A stretch of 10,581 nucleotides of DNA from Bordetella parapertussis (GCA_945903445.1 CAMDNZ010000076.1:1-10581); one strand, 5' to 3'. Counted from the stretch's first letter, positions 1 to 6,720 are shown. Notes: generated from the sequence alone by a model not told the origin. Made by a program: numbers and translations.

Positions 1-74
1 TTGTCCAGCTGCTCGGCTAGCTTCAGCAGCCCTATCTTGTTTCGGATTACCTTATGATTCTGGGCCATGTTCAT
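1..74 (-). CDS. Transposase N-terminus, IS481-like (partial, cut by window edge)
   Basis: The reverse strand from 74 encodes 24 residues beginning MNMAQNHKVIRNKIGLLKL before the window ends. This opening, with a helix-rich basic segment, resembles the N-terminus of a group of IS481-family DDE transposases in which it precedes a helix-turn-helix domain. An AAAGGA Shine-Dalgarno sequence lies about 10 nt upstream of the ATG. The catalytic DDE core is outside the window, so intactness cannot be judged. The second copy at the right end is identical in this stretch. Confidence 0.7.
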   Translation of the reverse strand, partial: MNMAQNHKVIRNKIGLLKLAEQLD

Positions 75-144
75 CTCTGACTTTTCCTTTCAGGGCTCTT
101 GCCCTAGGTTAACGAAAATGTCAGATTAAGTTTTGACTAATACA
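1..144 (-). mobile_element. Left IS copy (IS481-like), terminal part only
   Basis: Positions 1-144 are the exact reverse complement of 10436-10579, with no mismatch when read base by base. The tip of the element lies at 144 and, read inward from the tip, begins TGTATTAGTCAAAACTTAAT. A TGT start is usual for IS481-family ends. The element carries a short hairpin (AGGGC/GCCCT, 92-105) and an AAAGGA ribosome binding site before the transposase start at 74. The copy runs off the left edge of the window, so its length, other end and target duplication cannot be seen. The outer tip contains TTGACT (133-138), a 5/6 match to a -35 hexamer pointing towards hrcA, but no good -10 lies at the right distance. 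The family call rests on the transposase N-terminus and is inference; repeat identity is seen directly. Confidence 0.85.
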
Positions 145-146
145 AG

Positions 147-176
147 TTAGCACTTGCCCCGCTTCTTCCTTAAAAT
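147..176 (+). promoter_or_regulatory. Possible hrcA promoter with a half CIRCE element
   Basis: TTAGCA (147-152, 4/6 to the sigma-70 -35 box) is followed after 18 nt by TAAAAT (171-176, 5/6 to TATAAT). Transcription would then begin at or next to the A of the hrcA ATG at 183. The first nine bases, TTAGCACTT, match 8/9 of the left arm of CIRCE (TTAGCACTC-N9-GAGTGCTAA), the HrcA operator, and overlap the proposed -35 box. The right arm is not recognisable: 165-173 matches only 3/9. The site begins two bases from the tip of the left insertion sequence. A true promoter or operator here is inference; a chance match is possible. Confidence 0.3.
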
Positions 177-182
177 GACGCG

Positions 183-1187
183 ATGGACGATCGTGCGCGC
201 GCGCTGCTCAATACCCTTATCGAACGTTATATTGCCGATGGCCAGCCTGTGGGCTCGAAGGCGCTGTCGCAAATCATCGATCTGTCGCCTGCCACCATCC
301 GTAACGTGATGGCCGATTTGGAAGGGCTGGGTCTGATTCAAAGCCCGCACACCTCGGCTGGACGGGTGCCTACCCCCCGCGGCTACCGGATGTTCGTCGA
401 TGCCTTGCTGGCGGTTCAACCGTATTCGCTGCAACCGGCTGCGCCGCATTTTTTGCCGCCGTCCGAGCCCTCGCGTGCTGTCAGTGCCGCTGCTGCGCTC
501 TTGTCCAATCTATCGCAGTTCGCAGGCGTGGTCATGGCGCCCAAACGCGCCCAGGTGTTTCGCCAGATCGAATTCATCCGCTTGTCCGAGCGCCGGGTAT
601 TGCTCATCATCGTCACGCCCGACGGCGACGTGCAAAACCGCATCTTGTCGGTCGCCCGCGATTACGCCCAATCCGAACTGATCGAGGCGGGCAATTTCTT
701 CAATCAACACTTCGCCGGCAAGTCCTTCGATGCGGTGCGCGGCAGTCTAGTGACCGAACTCGCTCAGTTGCGCGAAGATATCTCCGGTCTGATGCAGGCC
801 GCCGTCGAGGCCGGCACGGCACCCGCCGACGATAGCGAATCGGTGGTCATCGCGGGCGAACGCCGTCTACTGGATATTGGCGATCTGGCCTCGGACATGG
901 ATCGGCTGCGTCGCATGTTCACCTTGTTCGAGAAAAAGACCGACCTGATGCAATTGCTAGACACGTCCAGTCGTGCCGAAGGGGTTCAGATTTTCATTGG
1001 CGGCGATTCCGATCTGCTACCCATGGAGGATGTCTCCGTCATCACCGCACCCTATGGCGTAGACGGTAAAGTGGTCGGCACCTTGGGCGTCATCGGGCCG
1101 ACCCGTATGGCGTATGATCGCGTGATTCCGATCGTCGACATCACTGCGCGATTGCTATCCAACGCCTTGAGCCATAACCAGGGCTGA
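183..1187 (+). CDS. hrcA: Heat-inducible transcription repressor HrcA
   Basis: The 334-residue product is the usual length for Alcaligenaceae HrcA. HrcA is a cytoplasmic repressor that binds CIRCE operators of groESL and other chaperone genes, and needs GroEL to fold into its active form. Residues 1-75 are the winged-helix DNA-binding domain, with the family pattern LSPATIRNVMADLE (34-47) followed by SPHTSAGRVPT and RGYRMFVD. Residues about 90-325 form the GAF-like dimerisation region, ending in the conserved GVIGPTRMAY and ITARLLSNALS. The ATG at 183 gives the family-typical N-terminus (MDxRARALL). There is no Shine-Dalgarno sequence upstream (CTTCCTTAAAATGACGCG), so leaderless translation is likely. 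The insertion sequence tip is only 38 bp upstream. In related genomes a divergent NAD kinase gene often lies there; here the IS occupies that place. hemH follows after 15 nt. Confidence 0.95.
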   Translation: MDDRARALLNTLIERYIADGQPVGSKALSQIIDLSPATIRNVMADLEGLGLIQSPHTSAGRVPTPRGYRMFVDALLAVQPYSLQPAAPHFLPPSEPSRAVSAAAALLSNLSQFAGVVMAPKRAQVFRQIEFIRLSERRVLLIIVTPDGDVQNRILSVARDYAQSELIEAGNFFNQHFAGKSFDAVRGSLVTELAQLREDISGLMQAAVEAGTAPADDSESVVIAGERRLLDIGDLASDMDRLRRMFTLFEKKTDLMQLLDTSSRAEGVQIFIGGDSDLLPMEDVSVITAPYGVDGKVVGTLGVIGPTRMAYDRVIPIVDITARLLSNALSHNQG

Positions 1188-1202
1188 AGCCGGAGTCCTG
1201 AC

Positions 1203-2306
1203 GTGTTTTTGCGCTTGTTCAAGTACCTATGGCCCGAGCGCTATCTGCCCGAGGTCGCAAAAGACGATCCGTTCGAGAATCCGCCGAAGCCGCTTCACAG
1301 CCGCGCTGGCGTGTTGCTGCTCAATTTGGGCACGCCCGACGCGCCCACGGCCCGGGATATCCGTCGTTATCTGGGTCAATTTCTGTCCGATCCGCGCGTG
1401 ATCGAGATCCCGCGCTATATCTGGTATCCCATTCTGTTCGGTCCGGTGCTGACGTTCCGGCCCAAGAAGCTGGTGCCCAAGTACGCAGGTATCTGGATGG
1501 ATGGCGGTTCGCCGCTGCTGGTCTGGAGCCAGCGCCAGGCCGAAACCGTGGCAGCTCAGTTGCGCGAGGACGGGTTCCAGGTGCCGGTGGCGCTGGCGAT
1601 GCGCTACGGTAAGCCGTCGATTGCCGATGCCATTACCGCGCTGCGCGGCCAGGGTTGCGACCGGATCGTGGTGGTGCCCTTGTATCCGCAGTACGCGGCC
1701 AGTACGACGGCAACGGCGGTCGATGCCGTCACCCGCCACGTCGCGCAATTACGCGATCAGCCCGCATTGCGTTTCATCAAGCGGTTTTACGATCACCCAG
1801 GCTATATCGACGCCCAGGCTGCGCGCATCGCCGATTTCTGGAGCATGCACGGCCGGCCGGAAAAATTGGTGATGAGTTTCCACGGTCTGCCGCGCTATTC
1901 CATCGAACTGGGCGACCCCTACTATCGCGACTGTCTGGCGACGGCGGAATTGTTGCGCGCCAAACTGGGATTGGACGAGGACGATCTGGAAGTCACGTTT
2001 CAAAGCCGGTTCGGATCGGCGCGCTGGCTCGAACCCTATACCGAGCCGACCCTGAAGATGCTGGGCGAGCGAGGGGTGAAGTCGGTCGATGTGGTGTGTC
2101 CGGGTTTCGTGGCCGATTGCCTCGAAACCCTGGAAGAGATCAATCAAGAGGTCCGCGAGGTGTTCTTGCACGCGGGCGGTCAGCAATTCCGCTATATCCC
2201 GGCATTAAACGACAGCCCGGCGTGGTCGCGCGGCTTGACCGACATCGTTCGCCAGGAACTGGCGGGCTGGGAGCGTTCGTCGAAGGGTTCTTCAGACAGC
2301 ATGTGA
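1203..2306 (+). CDS. hemH: Ferrochelatase (protohaem ferro-lyase)
   Basis: HemH inserts Fe2+ into protoporphyrin IX, the last step of haem synthesis, at the cytoplasmic side of the inner membrane. The 367-residue product shows LLLNLGTPDAPTARDIRRYL (38-57), the FLSDPRV motif, GGSPL (101-105), YPQYAASTTA (161-170), SFHGLPRYS with the metal-site His227, FQSRFG and WLEPYT, and DCLETLEEI with Glu308. The His-Glu spacing of 81 residues is the same as in the Bacillus subtilis enzyme (His183/Glu264). I chose the GTG at 1203 because CGGAG (1191-1195) lies 7 nt upstream and the start falls 15 nt after the hrcA stop, so the two genes are probably cotranscribed. The C-terminal tail (ERSSKGSSDSM) is hydrophilic and unremarkable. 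The grpE sigma-32 promoter begins 24 bp after the stop. Confidence 0.95.
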   Translation: MFLRLFKYLWPERYLPEVAKDDPFENPPKPLHSRAGVLLLNLGTPDAPTARDIRRYLGQFLSDPRVIEIPRYIWYPILFGPVLTFRPKKLVPKYAGIWMDGGSPLLVWSQRQAETVAAQLREDGFQVPVALAMRYGKPSIADAITALRGQGCDRIVVVPLYPQYAASTTATAVDAVTRHVAQLRDQPALRFIKRFYDHPGYIDAQAARIADFWSMHGRPEKLVMSFHGLPRYSIELGDPYYRDCLATAELLRAKLGLDEDDLEVTFQSRFGSARWLEPYTEPTLKMLGERGVKSVDVVCPGFVADCLETLEEINQEVREVFLHAGGQQFRYIPALNDSPAWSRGLTDIVRQELAGWERSSKGSSDSM

Positions 2307-2330
2307 TTTCGTAAAGCCCCTATTGCGGGC

Positions 2331-2358
2331 CTTGAAATCTCCTGCAGGGCCCCCATCT
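2331..2358 (+). promoter_or_regulatory. Sigma-32 (RpoH) heat-shock promoter of grpE
   Basis: CTTGAAA (2331-2337), 13 nt, then CCCCATCT (2351-2358) is a complete match to the sigma-32 consensus CTTGAAA-N(11-16)-CCCCATnT. Transcription should begin near 2363, giving a leader of about 34 nt that includes the GGAGGA ribosome binding site at 2383-2388. It lies between the hemH stop and the grpE ATG and would drive grpE and the thioredoxin-like gene, with possible readthrough into dnaK. Confidence 0.85.
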
Positions 2359-2396
2359 GTTGGCGAACTCGTCATTCAGTTTGGAGGAATAGCCCC

Positions 2397-2978
2397 ATGA
2401 CGGCACCCAAAGAGCCCGCAGACTCGCGCCCGGATACCCCCGCTCAACAGGCGGATTCTGACGCTGGCGTCGACGCGCAGGCCGATGCATTTGCACCATC
2501 CGAGACCGTCGACACCGACGACAGCGACGTGCATACCCGCTTAGACGCCGCTCTGGCCGAGGTCAACGAGCTGCGCGAAGCCGCCTTGCGCGCCCGTGCC
2601 GAGGCCGAGAACATCCGTCGTCGTGCCCAGGAAGACGTGGCCAAGGCCCATAAGTTCGGCATCGAGTCGTTCGCCGAAGCGCTCGTGCCTGTCAAGGACA
2701 GCCTCGAACAAGCGCTGGCCCAGCCCGAGCAGACTTTGGACACGCTGCGCGAAGGGGTGGAAATCACCTTGCGTCAGTTGTCCTCGGCCTTCGAACGGGG
2801 GCGCCTGAAAGAAATCGCGCCGGCTCAAGGCGATAAGTTCGACCCGCACCTGCATCAGGCGATTTCGTCCTTGCCCTCGGATCAGCCCGCCAACACGGTG
2901 ATCGCGACCTTGCAGAAGGGCTATCTGATCGCCGACCGCACCCTGCGCCCCGCGCTGGTCACGGTGGCCGCGGGTTAA
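2397..2978 (+). CDS. grpE: Nucleotide exchange factor GrpE
   Basis: GrpE is a dimeric cytoplasmic cochaperone that releases ADP from DnaK and in many bacteria acts as a thermosensor. The 193-residue product has a disordered acidic N-terminus (1-44), a long helix with coiled-coil character (about 45-100, rich in Ala, Glu and Arg), the short helix bundle (100-140) and the C-terminal beta domain with the signature FDPHLHQAISSLPSD...NTV...QKGY...RTLRPALVTV (148-190). GGAGGA sits 8 nt before the ATG at 2397. A sigma-32 promoter lies directly upstream. The thioredoxin-like gene follows after 16 nt, and dnaK comes next, so all three form one heat-shock block. Confidence 0.96.
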   Translation: MTAPKEPADSRPDTPAQQADSDAGVDAQADAFAPSETVDTDDSDVHTRLDAALAEVNELREAALRARAEAENIRRRAQEDVAKAHKFGIESFAEALVPVKDSLEQALAQPEQTLDTLREGVEITLRQLSSAFERGRLKEIAPAQGDKFDPHLHQAISSLPSDQPANTVIATLQKGYLIADRTLRPALVTVAAG

Positions 2979-2994
2979 AGCGGCTTAGAAGGCA

Positions 2995-3405
2995 ATGTCG
3001 GCTTTTAACGCATTCGATCCTGGCGAGGTGTTCGAGGCGTTCGCCATGCGACGAGTCACAGACGATTCGTTCGATGCGGACGTCGTCCAGGCGCCCGGCG
3101 ACGATCTGCGTTGTGTGTTTTTGTGGGGCCAGGAGTGTTACAACTGCGGCGTGTTCAAGCAGTCGGCCTTGCATTACCGCGAAGCCTTGACCGCTTTGAA
3201 CCTGACGTGGTTCGAGGCCGATGTCTATAGCGACCGTGCCTTGAGCCGGCGTTTCAGCCTGCACGGCGTGCCCGCGTTTTATTTGTATCGCAGTGGCAAA
3301 CGCCTGGGGCGGATCACGGGTTGGCCCGGTTTGCCGGCTTTCCAGCAGGCCATCCGAAAACTGCGCGCCGATGCGGCGGCACAAAACACTGCCGACATGT
3401 CTTGA
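2995..3405 (+). CDS. Thioredoxin-like protein with CYNC active site
   Basis: The 136-residue product has a thioredoxin fold: a strand (CVFLW, 40-44), the redox motif C48-Y-N-C51 in place of CGPC, a second strand (WFEADVYS, 72-79) and the cis-proline loop GVPAFYLYRSGKRLGRITGW (Pro93). No signal peptide or membrane segment is seen, so it should be cytoplasmic. The likely role is disulphide reduction or thiol sensing, but the substrate is unknown. An extra cysteine (C40) is present. The start at 2995 is the only ATG after an in-frame stop at 2986-2988; AGAAGG (2987-2992) is unusually close, 2 nt away, so initiation may depend on coupling to grpE, which ends 16 nt upstream. Its stop codon lies within the -35 box of the dnaK promoter. 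I recall an orthologue in the same place in Bordetella-like genomes, but no experimentally tested function. Confidence 0.88.
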   Translation: MSAFNAFDPGEVFEAFAMRRVTDDSFDADVVQAPGDDLRCVFLWGQECYNCGVFKQSALHYREALTALNLTWFEADVYSDRALSRRFSLHGVPAFYLYRSGKRLGRITGWPGLPAFQQAIRKLRADAAAQNTADMS

Positions 3406-3428
3406 ATTCGCCCGGACCGGCCCCAATT
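3401..3428 (+). promoter_or_regulatory. Sigma-32 (RpoH) heat-shock promoter of dnaK
   Basis: CTTGAAT (3401-3407, 6/7 to CTTGAAA), 13 nt, then CCCCAATT (3421-3428, one core mismatch to CCCCATnT). The spacer length equals that of the grpE promoter. The -35 element contains the TGA stop (3403-3405) of the thioredoxin-like gene. Transcription should start near 3434, leaving a leader of about 53 nt before the dnaK ATG at 3488. Confidence 0.7.
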
Positions 3429-3487
3429 AGGCTGCAACCCGGTATTCATTGTTTCCACTATTTAGAGATCAACAAGGTAAATCCATC

Positions 3488-5413
3488 ATGAGCAAGATCA
3501 TTGGTATTGACCTCGGCACCACTAATAGCTGCGTGGCCGTTATGGACGGCAACCAGGTCAAAATCATCGAAAACGCCGAAGGCGGCCGCACCACGCCTTC
3601 CATCGTCGCCTATATGGAAGACGGCGAAACGCTGGTGGGCGCTCCCGCCAAGCGCCAGGCGGTCACCAACGCCCGCAACACGCTGTACGCCGTAAAACGT
3701 CTGATCGGTCGTAAGTTCGACGAAAAAGCAGTGCAAAAAGACATCGATCTGATGCCTTACGCGATCGTCAAGGCCGACAACAACGACGCCTGGGTCGAAG
3801 TGCGCGGTAAGAAAATGGCGCCTCCTCAAGTGTCGGCCGACGTGCTGCGCAAGATGAAGAAGACGGCTGAAGACTATCTGGGCGAAGAAGTGACCGAAGC
3901 GGTCATTACCGTACCGGCTTATTTCAACGACAGCCAGCGTCAAGCCACTAAAGACGCCGGTCGTATCGCCGGTCTGGAAGTCAAGCGCATCATCAACGAG
4001 CCGACCGCCGCAGCCCTGGCTTTCGGTCTGGACAAGACCGAGAAGGGCGATCGCAAGATCGCGGTGTACGACTTGGGCGGCGGTACGTTCGACGTGTCGA
4101 TCATCGAAATCGCCGACGTCGATGGTGAGAAGCAATTCGAAGTGTTGTCCACCAACGGCGATACTTTCCTGGGCGGCGAAGACTTCGACCAGCGCTTGAT
4201 CGACTACATTATTGGCGAATTCAAGAAAGAGCAGGGCGTCGATCTAAGCAAGGATGTCCTGGCGCTGCAACGCCTGAAGGAAGCGGCCGAGAAAGCCAAG
4301 ATCGAGCTGTCCTCCAGCCAGCAGACCGAAATCAATCTGCCTTACGTGACGGCCGATGCCTCGGGTCCGAAACACTTGAACCTGAAGCTGACCCGCGCCA
4401 AGCTGGAAGCCCTGGTCGAAGAACTGATCGCCCGCACGATCGAACCTTGCCGTATCGCCATCAAGGACGCCGGTGTCAAGGTGTCGGATATCGACGACGT
4501 GATCCTGGTCGGCGGTATGACCCGTATGCCCAAGGTGCAGGAGAAGGTCAAAGAGTTCTTCGGCCAAGAGCCGCGTAAGGATGTGAACCCGGACGAAGCC
4601 GTGGCCGCAGGTGCTGCGATTCAGGGTTCGGTGCTCTCGGGCGACCGCAAGGACGTGCTGCTGCTGGACGTGACGCCTTTGTCGCTGGGTATCGAAACCT
4701 TGGGCGGTGTGATGACCAAGATGATTCAGAAGAACACCACGATTCCGACCCGGTTCTCGCAAGTGTTCTCGACGGCCGACGACAACCAGCCTGCCGTGAC
4801 CATCAAGGTGTTCCAGGGCGAGCGCGAAATCGCTGCGGGCAACAAGGGTCTGGGCGAATTCAATCTGGAAGGCATTCCGCCCGCAGCCCGCGGCACCCCG
4901 CAGATCGAAGTGACCTTCGACATCGACGCCAACGGCATTTTGCACGTTTCGGCCAAGGACAAGGGCACCGGCAAGGAAAACAAGATCACCATCAAGGCGA
5001 ACTCCGGCCTGTCCGAAGACGAGATCCAGCGCATGGTCAAGGACGCCGAGGCGAATGCCGATGACGACCGCCGAGTCGCTGAACTCGCTCAAGCCCGCAA
5101 CCAAGGCGATGCGCTGGTGCACAGCACCCGCAAGTCGCTGACCGAATACGGCGACAAGCTCGAAGCGAGCGAAAAGGAAGCCATCGAAACGGCGCTGACC
5201 GAGCTCGAAGCGGCGCTGAAAGACGGCGACAAGGCCAGCATCGACGCCAAGGTCGAAACCCTGTCGACAGCTTCGCAGAAGCTGGGCGAGAAGATGTACG
5301 CCGACATGCAGGCTCAGCAGGCCGCCGGTCAAGCTGAAGCTGCCGACGGTGCCAAGCCGGTCGACGACAACGTCGTCGACGCCGACTTCAAGGAAGTCAA
5401 GCGCGACCAGTAA
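3488..5413 (+). CDS. dnaK: Chaperone protein DnaK (Hsp70)
   Basis: DnaK is the cytoplasmic Hsp70 chaperone: ATP-driven binding and release of exposed hydrophobic segments, with DnaJ delivering substrate and GrpE exchanging nucleotide. The 641-residue product has the N-terminal ATPase domain beginning IIGIDLGTTNSCVAVMDG, the phosphate-2 motif VYDLGGGTFDVSI, the adenosine motif ILVGGMTRMPKVQ, the interdomain linker DVLLLD (389-394), the substrate-binding beta domain after LDVTPLSLGIETLGG, and a helical lid with an Ala/Gln-rich tail ending DADFKEVKRDQ. I chose ATG 3488 over an in-frame ATG at 3449 because AAGG (3474-3477) lies 10 nt before it and it gives the universal MSKIIGIDLGTT N-terminus; 13 extra residues would be atypical. 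It has its own sigma-32 promoter. dnaJ follows 105 nt downstream, beyond a hairpin. Confidence 0.98.
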   Translation: MSKIIGIDLGTTNSCVAVMDGNQVKIIENAEGGRTTPSIVAYMEDGETLVGAPAKRQAVTNARNTLYAVKRLIGRKFDEKAVQKDIDLMPYAIVKADNNDAWVEVRGKKMAPPQVSADVLRKMKKTAEDYLGEEVTEAVITVPAYFNDSQRQATKDAGRIAGLEVKRIINEPTAAALAFGLDKTEKGDRKIAVYDLGGGTFDVSIIEIADVDGEKQFEVLSTNGDTFLGGEDFDQRLIDYIIGEFKKEQGVDLSKDVLALQRLKEAAEKAKIELSSSQQTEINLPYVTADASGPKHLNLKLTRAKLEALVEELIARTIEPCRIAIKDAGVKVSDIDDVILVGGMTRMPKVQEKVKEFFGQEPRKDVNPDEAVAAGAAIQGSVLSGDRKDVLLLDVTPLSLGIETLGGVMTKMIQKNTTIPTRFSQVFSTADDNQPAVTIKVFQGEREIAAGNKGLGEFNLEGIPPAARGTPQIEVTFDIDANGILHVSAKDKGTGKENKITIKANSGLSEDEIQRMVKDAEANADDDRRVAELAQARNQGDALVHSTRKSLTEYGDKLEASEKEAIETALTELEAALKDGDKASIDAKVETLSTASQKLGEKMYADMQAQQAAGQAEAADGAKPVDDNVVDADFKEVKRDQ

Positions 5414-5428
5414 TGGCTGCGGCTTGAC

Positions 5429-5473
5429 GAGCACGCCCGGTGCCGCTTTAGCGACAGCCGGGCGCGCTTGTTT
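5429..5473 (+). terminator. GC-rich hairpin between dnaK and dnaJ (attenuator or mRNA processing element)
   Basis: CGCCCGG (5434-5440) pairs perfectly with CCGGGCG (5458-5464). The stem extends outward (GC at 5431-5432 with GC at 5466-5467, around one mismatch), and an inner CGC/GCG stem (5444-5446 with 5451-5453) closes on a TTTA loop. It is followed only by TTGTTT, a weak T-run, so partial termination is possible but full termination is unlikely. Such a hairpin could lower dnaJ expression relative to dnaK or protect the dnaK mRNA 3' end. The structure is seen; its function is inference. Confidence 0.5.
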
Positions 5474-5518
5474 CCAGAGGGACGTCCAGTCGTCTGTCTG
5501 GCAAGGAAATGAACCATC

Positions 5519-6652
5519 ATGGCAAAACGTGACTACTACGAGATCCTGGGCGTCGCCAAGAATGCGACAGCCGAGGACATCAAGAAGGCCTATCGCAAGC
5601 TGGCGATGAAGTTCCATCCGGATCGCAATCCGGACAACAAACAGGCCGAAGAAAAATTCAAGGAAGCCAAGGAAGCCTACGAGGTCCTCGGTGAAGACGA
5701 GAAGCGCCAGTTGTATGACCGCTATGGTCATGCAGGTGTCGACCCCAATGCCGGAATGGGCGGGATGGGTGGCGCCGGTATGGGCGGTTTCGCCGACGCG
5801 TTCGGCGATATCTTCGGCGAGATTTTCGGCGGTGCTGCCGGTGCCGGCCGTCGCGGTGGACCCCAGGTCTATCGTGGTTCCGATCTGAAGTATGCTCTGG
5901 ACATCACGCTGGAACAGGCCGCCCACGGTTTCAACACCGAGATCAGGGTGCCCAGTTGGGAAAGCTGCGACACGTGCAATGGTTCCGGTGCCAAACCGGG
6001 CACGACGCCGAAGACGTGCAGCACCTGCGGCGGTCACGGTACGGTTCGCATGCGCCAAGGCGTGTTCAGCGTCCAACAAACCTGCCCGACTTGCCACGGT
6101 TCGGGCAAGGAAGTCACCGACCCCTGCACCGCGTGCGAGGGTGTGGGCCGAGTACGCAAGAACAAAACGCTGGAAGTGAAAATTCCTGCCGGTATCGACG
6201 ACGGTATGCGTATTCGCTCGCCGGGCAATGGCGAACCGGGCGTCAATGGCGGTCCCTCGGGCGATTTGTACGTCGAGATCCATCTCAAACCGCACAACAT
6301 CTTCCAACGTGATGGCGACGATCTGCATTGCGAACTGACGATTCCGTTCACGACTGCGGCCCTGGGCGGCGAGTTGCAGGTGCCTACCCTTAGCGGCAAG
6401 TACGAGATTTCGATTCCCGAGGGCACGCAGTCGAGCAAAACCTTCCGTTTGCGCGGCAAGGGCATCAAGGGGGTGCGAGCCAGTTATCCGGGCGATCTAT
6501 ACTGCCATGTGGCGGTCGAGACACCGGTGAAACTGAACGACGTGCAGAAGAATCTGTTGCGTAACTTCGAGGCTTCTTTGAGCGATGGCGGCGACCGCCA
6601 TTCGCCCCAAAGCAAGTCGTGGACGGATCGGGTCAAGAGTTTCTTCAACTGA
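5519..6652 (+). CDS. dnaJ: Chaperone protein DnaJ (Hsp40, class A)
   Basis: DnaJ binds unfolded substrates and stimulates DnaK ATP hydrolysis. The 377-residue product has all class A parts in order: a J domain (1-70) with His33-Pro34-Asp35, a Gly/Phe/Met-rich linker (about 75-118), and a zinc-binding domain with four CxxCxGxG repeats (cysteines 150/153, 167/170, 189/192, 203/206, CDTCNGSG to CTACEGVG). The C-terminal substrate-binding and dimerisation domains follow (FTTAALGGELQVPTL..., then RGKGIKG). All eight zinc cysteines are present and the length is normal. AAGGA (5503-5507) lies 11 nt before the ATG. There is no separate clear promoter in the 105-nt gap after dnaK, so expression is probably by readthrough past the hairpin there. 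Transcription ends at the terminator 6721-6759. Confidence 0.98.
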   Translation: MAKRDYYEILGVAKNATAEDIKKAYRKLAMKFHPDRNPDNKQAEEKFKEAKEAYEVLGEDEKRQLYDRYGHAGVDPNAGMGGMGGAGMGGFADAFGDIFGEIFGGAAGAGRRGGPQVYRGSDLKYALDITLEQAAHGFNTEIRVPSWESCDTCNGSGAKPGTTPKTCSTCGGHGTVRMRQGVFSVQQTCPTCHGSGKEVTDPCTACEGVGRVRKNKTLEVKIPAGIDDGMRIRSPGNGEPGVNGGPSGDLYVEIHLKPHNIFQRDGDDLHCELTIPFTTAALGGELQVPTLSGKYEISIPEGTQSSKTFRLRGKGIKGVRASYPGDLYCHVAVETPVKLNDVQKNLLRNFEASLSDGGDRHSPQSKSWTDRVKSFFN

Positions 6653-6720
6653 TCGGCGTATCGGGTGCGCCGGACCGATTTCGGTTGGCCGGTGCGCGGT
6701 GTTTGGCACCCCAAGCTAAG

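Noticed and set aside
147..173. A complete CIRCE operator upstream of hrcA
   Set aside because: Only the left arm matches (8/9); the position expected for GAGTGCTAA reads CTTCCTTAA, 3/9. Kept only as a half-site observation.
2314..2333. A terminator between hemH and grpE (AAGCCC...GGGCCTT)
   Set aside because: The stem is short with a bulge, there is no T-run, and its right side is the start of the sigma-32 -35 box.
3449..3487. An upstream in-frame ATG for dnaK that would add 13 residues
   Set aside because: It lies close to the expected sigma-32 transcription start, has no ribosome binding site, and the added residues are not found in DnaK proteins. ATG 3488 has AAGG at a good distance.
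4244..6328. A 694-codon open frame on the - strand, antisense to dnaK and dnaJ
   Set aside because: Long open frames opposite dnaK are a known side effect of its codon usage and have produced false 'NAD-specific glutamate dehydrogenase' annotations. This one runs across the intergenic hairpin and has low-complexity His/Leu/Val/Arg-rich composition, while both sense genes are clearly real.
6661..6712. Imperfect inverted repeats after dnaJ (GCGC-CGG-ACC ... GGT-CCG-GCGC)
   Set aside because: The pairing has several gaps and the strong terminator at 6721-6759 explains transcription end. It is likely a by-product of GC-rich sequence.
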